Shown piece after piece: positions 1 through 8,481 of a stretch of 55,097 nucleotides of DNA. The stretch is from positions 1 to 55,097 of the forward strand of contig JAOFXR010000016.1 in assembly GCA_028047635.1 (NCBI GenBank). The letters run 5' to 3'. Position numbers and translations under genes: made by a program. The DNA is from Verrucomicrobiales bacterium. Lineage in GTDB: Bacteria > Verrucomicrobiota > Verrucomicrobiia > Verrucomicrobiales > DEV007. A model generated the notes under the pieces. It saw only the letters and a list, made by a program, of their open reading frames with translations, did no database searches and was not told where the DNA came from. Numbering within the stretch: position 1 is the stretch's first letter; each line of letters begins with the position of its first letter.

Positions 1-316
1 CATCGAGAATTTTCATCATCGATGCCATCCCGAGGCATCCAGCAGGGCAATCGGTATACTGGTAACCGGTGACGTAAACATGGTGACGAAGCATTCCGAG
101 CGAAACTTCTTTTCCGTCCCGGTTGATGACGTTTAAATCGGTCTCGAGTTTGGCAACGTGTGGAGGTCGCCAGTTTTTTTCTTCATAGCCGCGGCGAATC
201 AAATACGCACGGGTCACAAAAATCGACCCAAAGGCGATGATGAGACAAATCCCGATAATAGTTCCCCACCAGGCGATTAACTTGTTTCTGGTGATGTCAG
301 ATTCTTCAGAGTCCAT
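1..316 (-). CDS. SCO1/SenC-like copper chaperone, N-terminal part (runs off window)
   Basis: The reading frame starts at the ATG at 314-316 and is open to the left edge, giving the first 105 residues. Residues about 12-35 form a membrane anchor, followed by a periplasmic part. The segment YTDCPAGC (Cys90 and Cys94) matches the CxxxC copper-binding motif of the SCO1/SenC/PrrC thioredoxin-fold family, which delivers copper to the CuA site of oxidase subunit II. The distal conserved histidine would lie outside the window. It is 22 bases downstream of ctaB in the oxidase assembly group, which fits a copper-delivery role for CoxB. The family call rests on the motif, anchor and context, because the C-terminal half is missing. 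Confidence 0.75.
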   Translation of the reverse strand, partial: MDSEESDITRNKLIAWWGTIIGICLIIAFGSIFVTRAYLIRRGYEEKNWRPPHVAKLETDLNVINRDGKEVSLGMLRHHVYVTGYQYTDCPAGCLGMASMMKILD

Positions 317-338
317 CGAACTTTATTTTCTAGAGGGG

Positions 339-1256
339 TTATGCCCAGGCGAGATAGGAAGCTACCATCATCAACGGCAAATGTAAGAGAGTGTAAAAGA
401 AGAGAGTTCTCGCGTCACTTCGCTCTCCACTCTTGAGGAATTTAATCGCAAAGTAGACCATCACTGCTCCGAGCGCTCCACCGGCAAAGCATCCCCACCA
501 GAAGAAGGAGTCACTCACAAGAGGATAGATTACGCCAAACAGGAACGTCAGCACTGCAAAGAACAGGGCAATCTTTGCCGTTTTCGCACCGGTCTCATCA
601 TCATTCGACCACATTTTGAAACCACCGCGAGCATACTCTTCCCGATACATCCAGTTGATGGCAGCGAAATGAGGCATCTGCCAAAGAAACAGAAGTAAGA
701 AAAGAAACAGGGCTCCATCGCTGAAGAAGGCACCGCCCCCTCCGGTCCACCCAATCAAAGGAGGAATCGCCCCAGAAACCGCGCCAACCACGGTATTAAA
801 AGTCGAAACCCGCTTCATCGGCGTGTAGATAAACAGGTAGGTGAGCAAGGTGATCCCTGCCATCGCCGAAGCCATCACATTCACTTTTACACCAAGGTGC
901 ATGATGCCAAAGGCACAGAAGAGCCAGCCAAGCACAAACGCGACTGCCCGTGGCATGCGATTTGCCGGGAGCGGGCGATCAGACGTGCGCTTCATGCGGG
1001 CATCGACATCCACTTCCATGAGTTGATTGAAGACCGCTGCGCCAAAAGCCGCGAGGATTGATCCGAGAAACACGTGAAACAAGAGCGAGGGCGAAAACTC
1101 GCCGCCTTTGGTCGCGATCAGAAACCCGAAGATCGAAGTGATCACGACGAGAATGCTCAGCCGTGCCTTCGTGAGCGTCATGACATCACGCCGCAATTCT
1201 CTCGCCACACTGCGCGAAGAAGTGGGTGATTCCTGATTTGTTTCGACCTCTGCCAT
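339..1256 (-). CDS. ctaB: Protohaem IX farnesyltransferase (haem O synthase)
   Basis: This membrane prenyltransferase adds a farnesyl group to protohaem to make haem O, the precursor of haem A for the A-type oxidase encoded upstream. The 305-residue product is the usual size for CtaB/CyoE. It has about nine membrane segments and the polyprenyltransferase signature around NQLMEVDVDARMKRTSDRPL, with paired aspartates and the following RPLP. A 20-residue upstream extension (to 1316) is possible but would overlap ctaA and is not needed. The ATG at 1254-1256 lies 22 bases after the ctaA stop with a GGAG-like site upstream. ctaA, ctaB and the SCO-like gene form an assembly unit after the oxidase terminator. 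Confidence 0.93.
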   Translation of the reverse strand: MAEVETNQESPTSSRSVARELRRDVMTLTKARLSILVVITSIFGFLIATKGGEFSPSLLFHVFLGSILAAFGAAVFNQLMEVDVDARMKRTSDRPLPANRMPRAVAFVLGWLFCAFGIMHLGVKVNVMASAMAGITLLTYLFIYTPMKRVSTFNTVVGAVSGAIPPLIGWTGGGGAFFSDGALFLFLLLFLWQMPHFAAINWMYREEYARGGFKMWSNDDETGAKTAKIALFFAVLTFLFGVIYPLVSDSFFWWGCFAGGALGAVMVYFAIKFLKSGERSDARTLFFYTLLHLPLMMVASYLAWA

Positions 1257-1278
1257 TCCTAATAAATTCTCCGGCACG

Positions 1279-2397
1279 CTACCCCGCTTTCTCAGTCCGC
1301 GCGAGTGCGGCCTCACCTGAATTCCCTTTGATCGCTTTCACCACAAAAACGAAGGCCATCGCAAGTATCGCCAGTCCATTAATGACGTGAAAATTGGTGA
1401 TCCAAAAGTGTTTTCCTGTCGCAATAACGGTGAGCCCGAGAGCGATCTGAGCCGACAGAAGGACCAGTAAAAGAGTAAGGTGCTTTCCAATTCGAACTTC
1501 TTTTCTAAGCTTCAGCCACAGTGCGAGAACGAGTCCAAAAATACAAAAAGCCGTCCATTTATGAAGGAACAAGACGAGAATAATCGGCTCGTCAAATGCA
1601 GGAATCCATACGCCCGCGGTTTTAAGAAGATCGGTATCAGCCAAACCAACCCGATGAAAATGTCGCATTGATGCGCCACAAACCAGCTGAATTGAAGTAA
1701 GCGCTAAGAGCGATACCCCACCAATACGAATCAGCTTCAGAACGACTCGCGAAGCGGCGAATCCGCACTGCCCCCACCCAGTCCCCGACGCCATGACAAT
1801 AAGAACGAGGAGGCAGAAAAACGCTTGAGCAAGACAACCATGCAACACGGCGAACCCGTTCGAAATCTCGGTAACTCGAAGCCCTCCGAAAATCGCCTGA
1901 GTCGTTACCATAAGAAGGGCAAGAGCCGATAGTTTTTGGACGAGCGTCCAGGAACGCTTTATCCAGCTCCGGATTAACCAGACAAAAGGGATCACTCCCA
2001 GGCCGAGCCCGAGACCGAGAAGATTTGATTTCCTGCCCGGATCGCTTCGCTCCGCGCCAGCCATGATGAATACCGCAAAGATCACGGCCAGGCCAATGAC
2101 CACGATCAACATTTCGAAAAAGCTTTTTCCGCCGCGGATATAAGACCATGAGAACATTCCTAAAACGAGGATGCCTACGAGAGTCGCCAGCAACCGATGA
2201 CTGTGCTCCAAAAACGGCACCATATAACTGAGCCAGCCCGGTGGGTTGAGGGACCCAAGACTGAGCGGCCAATCGGCAAAGGCCATGCCGGCCAACTTGG
2301 TTGTCGTGGCAGCGCCCCACCAGATGAGGAGGACAGCGAAGAAGGCGACGAGCTTCGAGTATTTATTGAAGGCTGGCTGAGAAATTTGATTGCTCAT
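1279..2397 (-). CDS. ctaA: Haem A synthase
   Basis: CtaA/COX15-type haem A synthase oxidises the C8 methyl of haem O to the formyl group of haem A. The 372-residue protein has about eight membrane segments in two similar halves. Likely haem-ligand histidines are visible in EHSHRLLAT, LHGCLAQ, LHKWTA and FHVINGL, which fit the paired histidines of the family. It starts at the ATG at 2395-2397, 63 bases beyond the terminator that closes the oxidase operon, so it may have its own promoter. A TATAAT hexamer lies only four bases upstream of the start codon, too close for an ordinary leader. Haem A demand comes from the CoxA protein at 5702-7630. Confidence 0.92.
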   Translation of the reverse strand: MSNQISQPAFNKYSKLVAFFAVLLIWWGAATTTKLAGMAFADWPLSLGSLNPPGWLSYMVPFLEHSHRLLATLVGILVLGMFSWSYIRGGKSFFEMLIVVIGLAVIFAVFIMAGAERSDPGRKSNLLGLGLGLGVIPFVWLIRSWIKRSWTLVQKLSALALLMVTTQAIFGGLRVTEISNGFAVLHGCLAQAFFCLLVLIVMASGTGWGQCGFAASRVVLKLIRIGGVSLLALTSIQLVCGASMRHFHRVGLADTDLLKTAGVWIPAFDEPIILVLFLHKWTAFCIFGLVLALWLKLRKEVRIGKHLTLLLVLLSAQIALGLTVIATGKHFWITNFHVINGLAILAMAFVFVVKAIKGNSGEAALARTEKAG

Positions 2398-2459
2398 TTC
2401 TATTATATATTACGCCCTGAATGAATACCGGAGACCTTATTTCCCCCAAATCACTTCAC

Positions 2460-2490
2460 AAAAATGGCGGAGTGCCAACACGCTCCGCCA
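2460..2490 (-). terminator. Rho-independent terminator after coxB
   Basis: On the minus strand an 8-bp stem, TGGCGGAG paired with CTCCGCCA around a 10-base loop, is followed directly by five T residues. It begins 28 bases beyond the coxB stop and ends 62 bases before the ctaA start. It should close the long ACIII-oxidase transcription unit and separate it from ctaA-ctaB-SCO. Confidence 0.75.
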
Positions 2491-2518
2491 CTTCTAAAAA
2501 CTCACTTAAAGAGCAGAT

Positions 2519-3283
2519 CTAGTTCTTTGGCAGAAGCGGGTTTTGAGCGGCATACCACTCGTCGAACTCCTCACTGCTAACCGCCTCTACATAAGCGACC
2601 ATCTGAGCGTGACCTGCGCCACAAAGCTGGGCACAGACAATATTCCACTCGCCTTCCTTCTCGGGAACGAACCACATCGGAATTTCCGAACCGGGAATTG
2701 CATCCTGCTGTGAGAACATTGGGACGATCGCAAGACCGTGGATCACGTCCTTCGATGTCACCTGAATCACAACCGGTCTTCCGACAGGCACTTTCAACTC
2801 GTTCACTGAAACAAAATCATCTGCCGCGTTCGGATCCTCTGCGACAAGGCCTACCGGGTTTGCCCCGGAAATCCGCTCGTGAGAAGTCAGTCCGACGTTT
2901 TTGTCAGCACCGGCGTAGTGGAAGGTCCAACGATATTGCTCGCCAACGGCGCGGAGGTTCACGACCTCATCTCCAACCGGACGGGCGTTTTTGTCAGCGC
3001 GCTTCGCCCAAAGTGGGAATGCGAAACCGAGGAGCAAAACTACTTCCACGATGACCACCCCAACCTCAATATGAGTGGAGAAATGCGAAGTAATACCGTG
3101 GTAACTGGCGCGAGGCGCCTTTTTACGGCGAAATTTCCAGAGGATAACCCCAAGAAATCCTGTCCATCCTACAAAGAGAAATAGCATGAACCAATGAATG
3201 AGCGCCAGCATGTGATTGCCCACGTGACCGTGTCGAGAGGCTATCTCATGCATGCCGGAGATGTCGTTAATCCATTCAATCAT
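2519..3283 (-). CDS. coxB: Cytochrome c oxidase subunit II (CuA)
   Basis: Subunit II accepts electrons from cytochrome c at its CuA centre and passes them to haem a in subunit I. The 254-residue protein has two N-terminal membrane helices (about 24-50 and 72-93) and a periplasmic cupredoxin domain. The CuA ligands are visible: His182 and then CAQLCGAGHAQM (Cys217, Cys221, His225, Met228). The position that is usually Glu and binds through its backbone is Gln219. There is no fused C-terminal cytochrome c domain, so this is not a caa3-type subunit II. Electrons must come from separate cytochromes, and the cluster encodes several. It is the last gene before the terminator. Confidence 0.95.
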   Translation of the reverse strand: MIEWINDISGMHEIASRHGHVGNHMLALIHWFMLFLFVGWTGFLGVILWKFRRKKAPRASYHGITSHFSTHIEVGVVIVEVVLLLGFAFPLWAKRADKNARPVGDEVVNLRAVGEQYRWTFHYAGADKNVGLTSHERISGANPVGLVAEDPNAADDFVSVNELKVPVGRPVVIQVTSKDVIHGLAIVPMFSQQDAIPGSEIPMWFVPEKEGEWNIVCAQLCGAGHAQMVAYVEAVSSEEFDEWYAAQNPLLPKN

Positions 3284-3332
3284 ATCAAAATTTGGTAATA
3301 AAAAATCAGTTAGCCGAATGCTCTATTCCGCT

Positions 3333-3539
3333 TTAGTTGCTCTCACCAGGAAGTTCCTCGGCAAATTTCCGGGAACGCCGTGCGAGGAAAATAATAAAAG
3401 TAAAAAAGCTTCCCAGCATCGCGAAAAGGAAGACCAACATGACCGCAATGGCACTGTTGGCGGCGAGCAGAGACTTTCCCTCGGCACCACTCATGCACAT
3501 AGGACAAGCGAGAATGTTTTCGAAAATGAGAGTATTCAT
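3333..3539 (-). CDS. Small membrane protein with CPMCMSG motif
   Basis: This 68-residue protein has a Cys-containing N-terminus (ILACPMCMSGAEG), one membrane helix at about 28-54 and a charged tail. Its place between subunits IV and II, with nine bases to the next small gene, and its ATG start support a real gene. I know of no assigned function. The paired cysteines could bind copper or form a disulphide, and with the membrane anchor this could mean a role in metallation or a small structural subunit; that is inference only. Confidence 0.6.
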   Translation of the reverse strand: MNTLIFENILACPMCMSGAEGKSLLAANSAIAVMLVFLFAMLGSFFTFIIFLARRSRKFAEELPGESN

Positions 3540-3548
3540 AGCTGTGAT

Positions 3549-3749
3549 TTACTCAGTGATTACGTTACGAATTTTCTTAAGGAAACGAATTCCGTAAACA
3601 AGAAGACCAAAACCGCCGATTAAACTCGCCCACCCCATCACGATAAACATCTCAGGAAGTCCACGGCTCAAGAGGCACCAGGCGGCGAATAGCCACGCAG
3701 ACAAAACAACGATGGTGATGAAGGCGATGTGAAAATGCTTAAGAGACAT
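3549..3749 (-). CDS. Small two-helix membrane protein in oxidase operon
   Basis: A 66-residue protein with two hydrophobic helices (about 8-27 and 33-54) and a basic end (RFLKKIR). It has an ATG start and lies between the subunit IV gene (17 bases downstream of its stop) and the CPMC protein (nine bases away). The spacing on both sides fits an operon member. No family was recognised. It may be a small accessory subunit of the oxidase or an assembly factor; nothing in the sequence decides between these. Confidence 0.55.
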   Translation of the reverse strand: MSLKHFHIAFITIVVLSAWLFAAWCLLSRGLPEMFIVMGWASLIGGFGLLVYGIRFLKKIRNVITE

Positions 3750-3766
3750 GGCGAGAAGTTAGAGGT

Positions 3767-4135
3767 TTAGAGTTCTTCGGTAAGTTTTCCGTTGGTCGTT
3801 TCGTAAGTATCGTACTGCTCGCGAATCGGATCAGCACCGGCGAAAAGGGTCAACGCCATGAGACTAAGAAAAAACAGGAACGTGAATACCAGCATCTTGT
3901 AAACAAGGCCCTTCTCGTGATTCAAGTGCATGAAAATAAGAGCAACCAAGCTCGACTTAACACCTGCAATAGCGAGGCCAACCACAAAATCGGCAGGAGT
4001 TGGTCCCGGAGGCCCAAAGTCCAACCAGGGAACAAGACCAAGAGCGAGGGTGATACAGGTAAATACGCACAGAGCAATAAAGACAGCCAAGTAAGACTTC
4101 TTATGCTTTGCCCAGTCGTGAGTTGATTCAGCCAT
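3767..4135 (-). CDS. Cytochrome c oxidase subunit IV-like protein
   Basis: The 122-residue product starts MAESTHDWAKHKKSYL and has three membrane helices, as in prokaryotic subunit IV (CoxD/CyoD-like, Cox4 pro family), which stabilises the subunit I-III core. The ATG at 4133-4135 is preferred over a longer frame to 4213 that would run into coxC. Helices lie near 15-37, 45-68 and 76-97. The segment GVKSSLVALIFMHLNHEKG is typical of these small subunits, including the internal FMHL. It follows coxC by 20 bases. Confidence 0.85.
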   Translation of the reverse strand: MAESTHDWAKHKKSYLAVFIALCVFTCITLALGLVPWLDFGPPGPTPADFVVGLAIAGVKSSLVALIFMHLNHEKGLVYKMLVFTFLFFLSLMALTLFAGADPIREQYDTYETTNGKLTEEL

Positions 4136-4155
4136 GATGAGTGTTGAACGTAAAA

Positions 4156-5646
4156 TTAGAGAAGATACATGATCGGGAACAGGAAGATCCAGATCAGGTC
4201 GACGAAGTGCCAAAAGAGACCACCAACCTCAACCCGATTAGCAAGATGCTCCGGATTTTTGAGATAAAGCTTTTTGCCAAATACGGTGAAGAACAAGAGA
4301 ACGAGCGCACCACCGATAACGTGCAAACCGTGAAGTGCCGTCATCGTGAAATAGATCGCGTAATAGTTCCCGTAACGAGGTCCATGGTTACCCATGAACT
4401 TAATATCTTCGCGGGGGACCTTGATCGAGTGCTCACCACCGTGACCATGATCTCCATGTAAAGCTTCTTCGCGCTCGTGACCTGCTTCTTCAGCTCCCTC
4501 AGCCGATGGCTTAGGCTCGCTCTTGTGAACAGCATCGTGGTGATCATCTCCATGATCATCTCCATGGTGGCCACCGAGGTGAACATCGTGAAGGTTTAAG
4601 ATGTGACCGCGAAGCATCTTCTCGGGAATAACCTCTCCACGAGGCTCGTAATACTCACGCAGATGACGATACTCGGTGTCCTGTTGTTCGAAAAACTGCT
4701 GCTTAGCACCATCGTCATTGATGACATTCCAAACCATGGACTCACGCTGCTTCTGCGGAAGAACGAGTTGGAGGTCTACCTCATGCACGATGAATTCGAC
4801 ATCATCACTGATTAGTTTGCCTTCCACCTTTGAACCATCCTTAAAATTCACCACGCTATCACTGTGAAGAACCACTTTACGAGGATTTGCGTTGAGAACA
4901 AACGGCTCGCTTGACGTCAACTTTGCCGAGCTACTCACTGAAACCGGAGTAGGATTGGCGACACCGGATGCCAACTCTGAGCGGTAACGTTTACGCTCCT
5001 CAGTAAGTTTCCCGGAAATCGCTCTCCGCTCCTTGTGGAACCATGCTTTCAATTCGGAGTCAGAATGGAGCTCAACGCCCTCTTCCGAACCAGGCCCTTC
5101 AACTACTTTGAAAGTAGGAAACTCACCTTTGGGAATGCTCTTGATAAAAACAGGAACCGCTCCCTGAAGACTGACCGAGGCCGAAGTTCCCTCAAAGCGG
5201 ATCCGGTCGGTATTGTTAACCAAAGCACCCTCCATCACGGAGTTATCTTTCAACTTGATACCAAAGTGATGGTTGAGCTTACTGTTATACTCAATCCCCT
5301 TCAGGCACATGAAGACGACAGCACAACCAACCACCGCATACATATAGCGCTGATAAAGCTTCCAGTTTCTTTCCTTCAAGGCGACCCAGGCAAAAACCAC
5401 TCCCACTGAGGAAGCGATCAATACAAGGGTGTTGATAAATCCAAGCCAGACAAAGTCTTTATGAACATTGAGTCCCCAGGGCCAGGGATTATCGACTCCG
5501 TCTTGAATTCCGACTCGCAAAAACACGTAGGCGGAAAAGAGACCTCCAAACAGCATGACCTCGGAGGCGAGGAACAGCCAGATACCAAGCTTGGCGTTGT
5601 ACAACCCGGTGTCGCGTCTCGGCGTTACTTCGTGTGGAATTTCCAT
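4156..5646 (-). CDS. coxC: Cytochrome c oxidase subunit III with large extramembrane insertion
   Basis: Subunit III surrounds the catalytic subunit and stabilises the proton entry side. Residues 1-124 give the N-terminal helices, ending in KGIEYNSK. Residues about 425-496 give the last helices, with YFTMTALHGLHVIGG and FWHFVDLIWIFLFPIMYLL. Between them lie about 300 extra residues, so the protein has 496 residues instead of the usual 200-280. The insertion has a beta-rich, polar part (about 130-345) and then a stretch at 353-406 with 13 histidines among Asp, Glu and Gly. The frame is unbroken and both ends match the family, so it is an insertion and not an assembly join. The function of the added part is unknown; metal binding or partner docking are possible. 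Confidence 0.9.
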   Translation of the reverse strand: MEIPHEVTPRRDTGLYNAKLGIWLFLASEVMLFGGLFSAYVFLRVGIQDGVDNPWPWGLNVHKDFVWLGFINTLVLIASSVGVVFAWVALKERNWKLYQRYMYAVVGCAVVFMCLKGIEYNSKLNHHFGIKLKDNSVMEGALVNNTDRIRFEGTSASVSLQGAVPVFIKSIPKGEFPTFKVVEGPGSEEGVELHSDSELKAWFHKERRAISGKLTEERKRYRSELASGVANPTPVSVSSSAKLTSSEPFVLNANPRKVVLHSDSVVNFKDGSKVEGKLISDDVEFIVHEVDLQLVLPQKQRESMVWNVINDDGAKQQFFEQQDTEYRHLREYYEPRGEVIPEKMLRGHILNLHDVHLGGHHGDDHGDDHHDAVHKSEPKPSAEGAEEAGHEREEALHGDHGHGGEHSIKVPREDIKFMGNHGPRYGNYYAIYFTMTALHGLHVIGGALVLLFFTVFGKKLYLKNPEHLANRVEVGGLFWHFVDLIWIFLFPIMYLL

Positions 5647-5701
5647 ATGGCAATTTTCTTGCTAAAATCTGTTAAATCGTTCGAGAAATGAAGAATGGAA
5701 A

Positions 5702-7630
5702 TTAAACCGAGGACTCCTCACTCTCTTTATCCTTCTTGTCTTCCGAAGGGATCGTGGAGGGATCGTCTTCGAACTGCGGCGAGAAGTCACGTGCCTCACC
5801 CGGAACGCTGTATTCGTAAGGCCCGCGATAAGCAACTGGCTCTGTAAGAAAGTTTCCATGTGGTGGTGGCGTGGGTGTCGCCCACTCGAGTGTGGTCGCA
5901 TCCCATGGATTGTCACTGTTCACTTTTTTGCCAATAAATTTGCTGATGAAAAGATTGATGATGAACGGCACCTGGAAAACAGCCAACAGCCAGGCAGAAC
6001 CGGAGGTCACGATGTTCAAATCGATCATCCGAACCGCCGCGTCGGGCTCAATGACATTGAGCATTTCGCAAGCATTGGCGATGAACGTGTTAGGCTCAGC
6101 GAAAATCTGTGTGCTGATCTGCTCGTAAGCCTTACCTCCATCGAATGCGCGACGGTGGAAACCTGCCATGCCCTGAAAGAACATCGGAGCGAAAATTCCA
6201 TTCATGAAGATCAAAGAAGGCCAGAAGTGCAAGTGCCCAAGGCGTGTGCCCATCATCCGTCCGGTGATTTTGGGATACCAATGGTAAATCCCCGCAAAGA
6301 GTCCAAAAATTGTTCCCGGAGCAACCACATAGTGGAAGTGAGCAATCACGTAGTAAGTATCGTGAAGGTGCAAGTCAGGAAGACTGAATGCCAGCGGGAG
6401 CCCCGTCAGACCGCCGATACCGAACATTGGAATGAAGGCTGTTGCAAAAAGCATGGGGACATTAAACCGGATCGAACCACCCCACATGGAAATGAGGAGC
6501 GATGTGATCAATATCACCGAGGGCACCGAAATCAGGACTGTTGTTGTCTGGAAGAACGTGGAGATCGCCGGCCCCATACCCGTAATATACATGTGGTGGG
6601 CCCAAACAATAAAGGCTAGAAATCCAAGCACCATGACGGCATACACCATCGTTTTATACCCCCAGAGTGGTTTTCGCGTATTACACGGTATAATCTCGGC
6701 CACGATTGCGATCGCCGGCAAAATTAGAACGTAAACCTCAGGGTGAGCAAGGAACCAGAACAGGTGCTGATACAGTAGCGGACTACCACCCCCGGCAGCA
6801 TCAAACGCCATCCCACTGACATTGAGTCCGGTTGGAACGAAGAAACTCGTTCCTGCAAGACGATCCATCAGCTGCATGATCGCAGCAACCTCAAGAGGAG
6901 GGAACGCGAGGAGGAGAAGGAAACCCGTGACAAGCATCGCCCACACAAAGAAAGGAAGACGCATCCAACTCATCCCGCGGCATCGCAAATTGATAATGGT
7001 GCAGATAAAGTTGACCGCTCCTAGAAGAGAAGAGGTAATCAGCAGAGCCATCGCTACGAGCCACTGAGTCTGGCCCGTCCAAAAGAGATCGCCGTAGTGA
7101 ATATCGGTCGTCGTTGCAAGAGGAGAATAGTTCGTCCACCCCGCCTTTGCTGCGCCGGAAGGAAGAAAGAAGCTCACGAACATGAGAACGCCACCAAGGA
7201 GGTAGAGCCAGTAACTCGCCATGTTGAGACGTGGAAACGCCATATCGGGAGCACCGATCTGCAATGGAGTCACATAGTTACCAAAAGCACCAAACGCGAG
7301 CGGCACAATCCCGAGGAAAACCATGATGGTACCGTGCATGGCACCGAACATATTATAGAGGTCACCAGTCACCTTGCCACCGTCATCGAGCCACGCCTGG
7401 AACCAAGGCCAGTCAGCGAGCATTGGAACGGCACGATCCGGATAAGCAATGCTCCAACGCATCACCATCATAAGGAAAAAGCCAAACGCGAGAAATACTA
7501 ACGCAGTGAAGCCGTACTGAAGTCCGATGGTTTTGTGATCGGTGGAGAAAATGTATTTCTTCCAGAAAGGCTCAACATGATGATGTTCCTCGTGAGCCTG
7601 ATCGTTTGTTTCTGCTGTTGCTGCGCTCAT
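5702..7630 (-). CDS. coxA: Cytochrome c oxidase subunit I, A-type
   Basis: This is the catalytic haem a/haem a3-CuB subunit, which reduces oxygen and pumps protons. The 642-residue protein keeps the complete ligand set: His99 in GAMHGTIM (haem a), HPEVY with His296 and Tyr300 (the crosslinked pair), His345-His346 in WAHHMY (CuB), and the HDTYYVIAHFHYV segment with the haem a3 and haem a ligands. Glu in HPEVY and Asp in GAPDMAFPRLN indicate the A1 subfamily with D- and K-channels. It has a His-rich N-terminus (EEHHHVE) and a charged tail. It lies between the cytochrome c gene and coxC and is clearly functional, unlike the CcoN-like gene upstream. Confidence 0.97.
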   Translation of the reverse strand: MSAATAETNDQAHEEHHHVEPFWKKYIFSTDHKTIGLQYGFTALVFLAFGFFLMMVMRWSIAYPDRAVPMLADWPWFQAWLDDGGKVTGDLYNMFGAMHGTIMVFLGIVPLAFGAFGNYVTPLQIGAPDMAFPRLNMASYWLYLLGGVLMFVSFFLPSGAAKAGWTNYSPLATTTDIHYGDLFWTGQTQWLVAMALLITSSLLGAVNFICTIINLRCRGMSWMRLPFFVWAMLVTGFLLLLAFPPLEVAAIMQLMDRLAGTSFFVPTGLNVSGMAFDAAGGGSPLLYQHLFWFLAHPEVYVLILPAIAIVAEIIPCNTRKPLWGYKTMVYAVMVLGFLAFIVWAHHMYITGMGPAISTFFQTTTVLISVPSVILITSLLISMWGGSIRFNVPMLFATAFIPMFGIGGLTGLPLAFSLPDLHLHDTYYVIAHFHYVVAPGTIFGLFAGIYHWYPKITGRMMGTRLGHLHFWPSLIFMNGIFAPMFFQGMAGFHRRAFDGGKAYEQISTQIFAEPNTFIANACEMLNVIEPDAAVRMIDLNIVTSGSAWLLAVFQVPFIINLFISKFIGKKVNSDNPWDATTLEWATPTPPPHGNFLTEPVAYRGPYEYSVPGEARDFSPQFEDDPSTIPSEDKKDKESEESSV

Positions 7631-7706
7631 TGAAAGTCTGATTTACGTTGGTAAGGGGAAGAGATAAACCTTCGTCTTTAAATGTTATCGAGTTGAAGCC
7701 TGGTTA

Positions 7707-8444
7707 TTAGCCTTCAAGCGGCTCGCCCGTCTGCAGGTCTACTTTTGCCCCTGGAAGCATTTCACCCTCAGGAATCGCTAACAATTCGGATTCCAGATAG
7801 GGAACTGTCTGGCCGCTGAATTGCTCGCGTGCCGCCTTAATCATTTCAGTAGTGACTACGCCGTCTTCACCCTCGGGGAGACTGCCGAATTCACGTCGAA
7901 CATAAGAAATGACCTGAGCGATTTTCTCGTCGGGAAGCGTGTTCCATGCCGGCATCAAACCATTATAGGTCTGACCGCCCACTTTGAATGCTCCGCTGGC
8001 TCCGTGAAGAAGGATGGCACCAAGCCGAGTCGTTCCGCCGTCGACCCATTCGGATCCCACCAATGGCGGGAATTGACCGGGGATGCCCAGACCGGAAGCC
8101 TGGTGACACGCGATACAGTTGCCGTAAACTTTTTTACCGTCCTTGGCCCATGAATCAATCCAGGCCACTTCGGCGGCTTCACCAATGTCGCCGCCAAGAG
8201 AAGGACGGGGGGCTGCCTCGTAGTAATCAGACACATAAATGCTATCGCTAAACCCATTGGCGCCGCTAAACAACTGTCCCCCACCAAAGATAAGGACCAA
8301 TGCGCTGATCGCGATGATTGAGATACCCACAGTGCCGCTTCCTTCGCGAGGAAGGGCGTTCTCACGGCGAACGGAATCATGCAACTGAACCGTGCTCACG
8401 GTTCCCTGATCGTAATCGATGTTTTTGTTCTCGTTGCTCCCCAT
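7707..8444 (-). CDS. Membrane-anchored monohaem cytochrome c
   Basis: The 245-residue protein has a cytoplasmic N-terminus, one membrane helix (about 38-58) and a periplasmic class I cytochrome c domain with one CxxCH (Cys110, Cys113, His114) and a probable Met164 ligand in YNGLMPAW. A polar C-terminal extension of about 60 residues follows. Its position after the CcoN- and CcoO-like genes is that of CcoP, but CcoP normally has two haems and this protein has one. It lies directly upstream of coxA. Because CoxB has no fused cytochrome domain, this protein is a good candidate for the electron donor to CuA. That role is inferred from context. Confidence 0.85.
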   Translation of the reverse strand: MGSNENKNIDYDQGTVSTVQLHDSVRRENALPREGSGTVGISIIAISALVLIFGGGQLFSGANGFSDSIYVSDYYEAAPRPSLGGDIGEAAEVAWIDSWAKDGKKVYGNCIACHQASGLGIPGQFPPLVGSEWVDGGTTRLGAILLHGASGAFKVGGQTYNGLMPAWNTLPDEKIAQVISYVRREFGSLPEGEDGVVTTEMIKAAREQFSGQTVPYLESELLAIPEGEMLPGAKVDLQTGEPLEG

Positions 8445-8481
8445 TTGGATAGCTGATTAAAATTAATTTGAGTTTCGCAAG

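Noticed and set aside
339-1316. Longer N-terminus for ctaB, and likewise for coxD (to 4213), actE (to 13312), the TM-helix-repeat gene (to 31199) and the sigma factor (to 49444)
   Set aside because: The extensions overlap neighbours or use weak start codons, and internal ATGs give family-like N-termini. The shorter starts were used.
1637-2320. A 227-codon frame inside ctaA on the same strand
   Set aside because: It is out of frame with the clear haem A synthase sequence and shows no family features.
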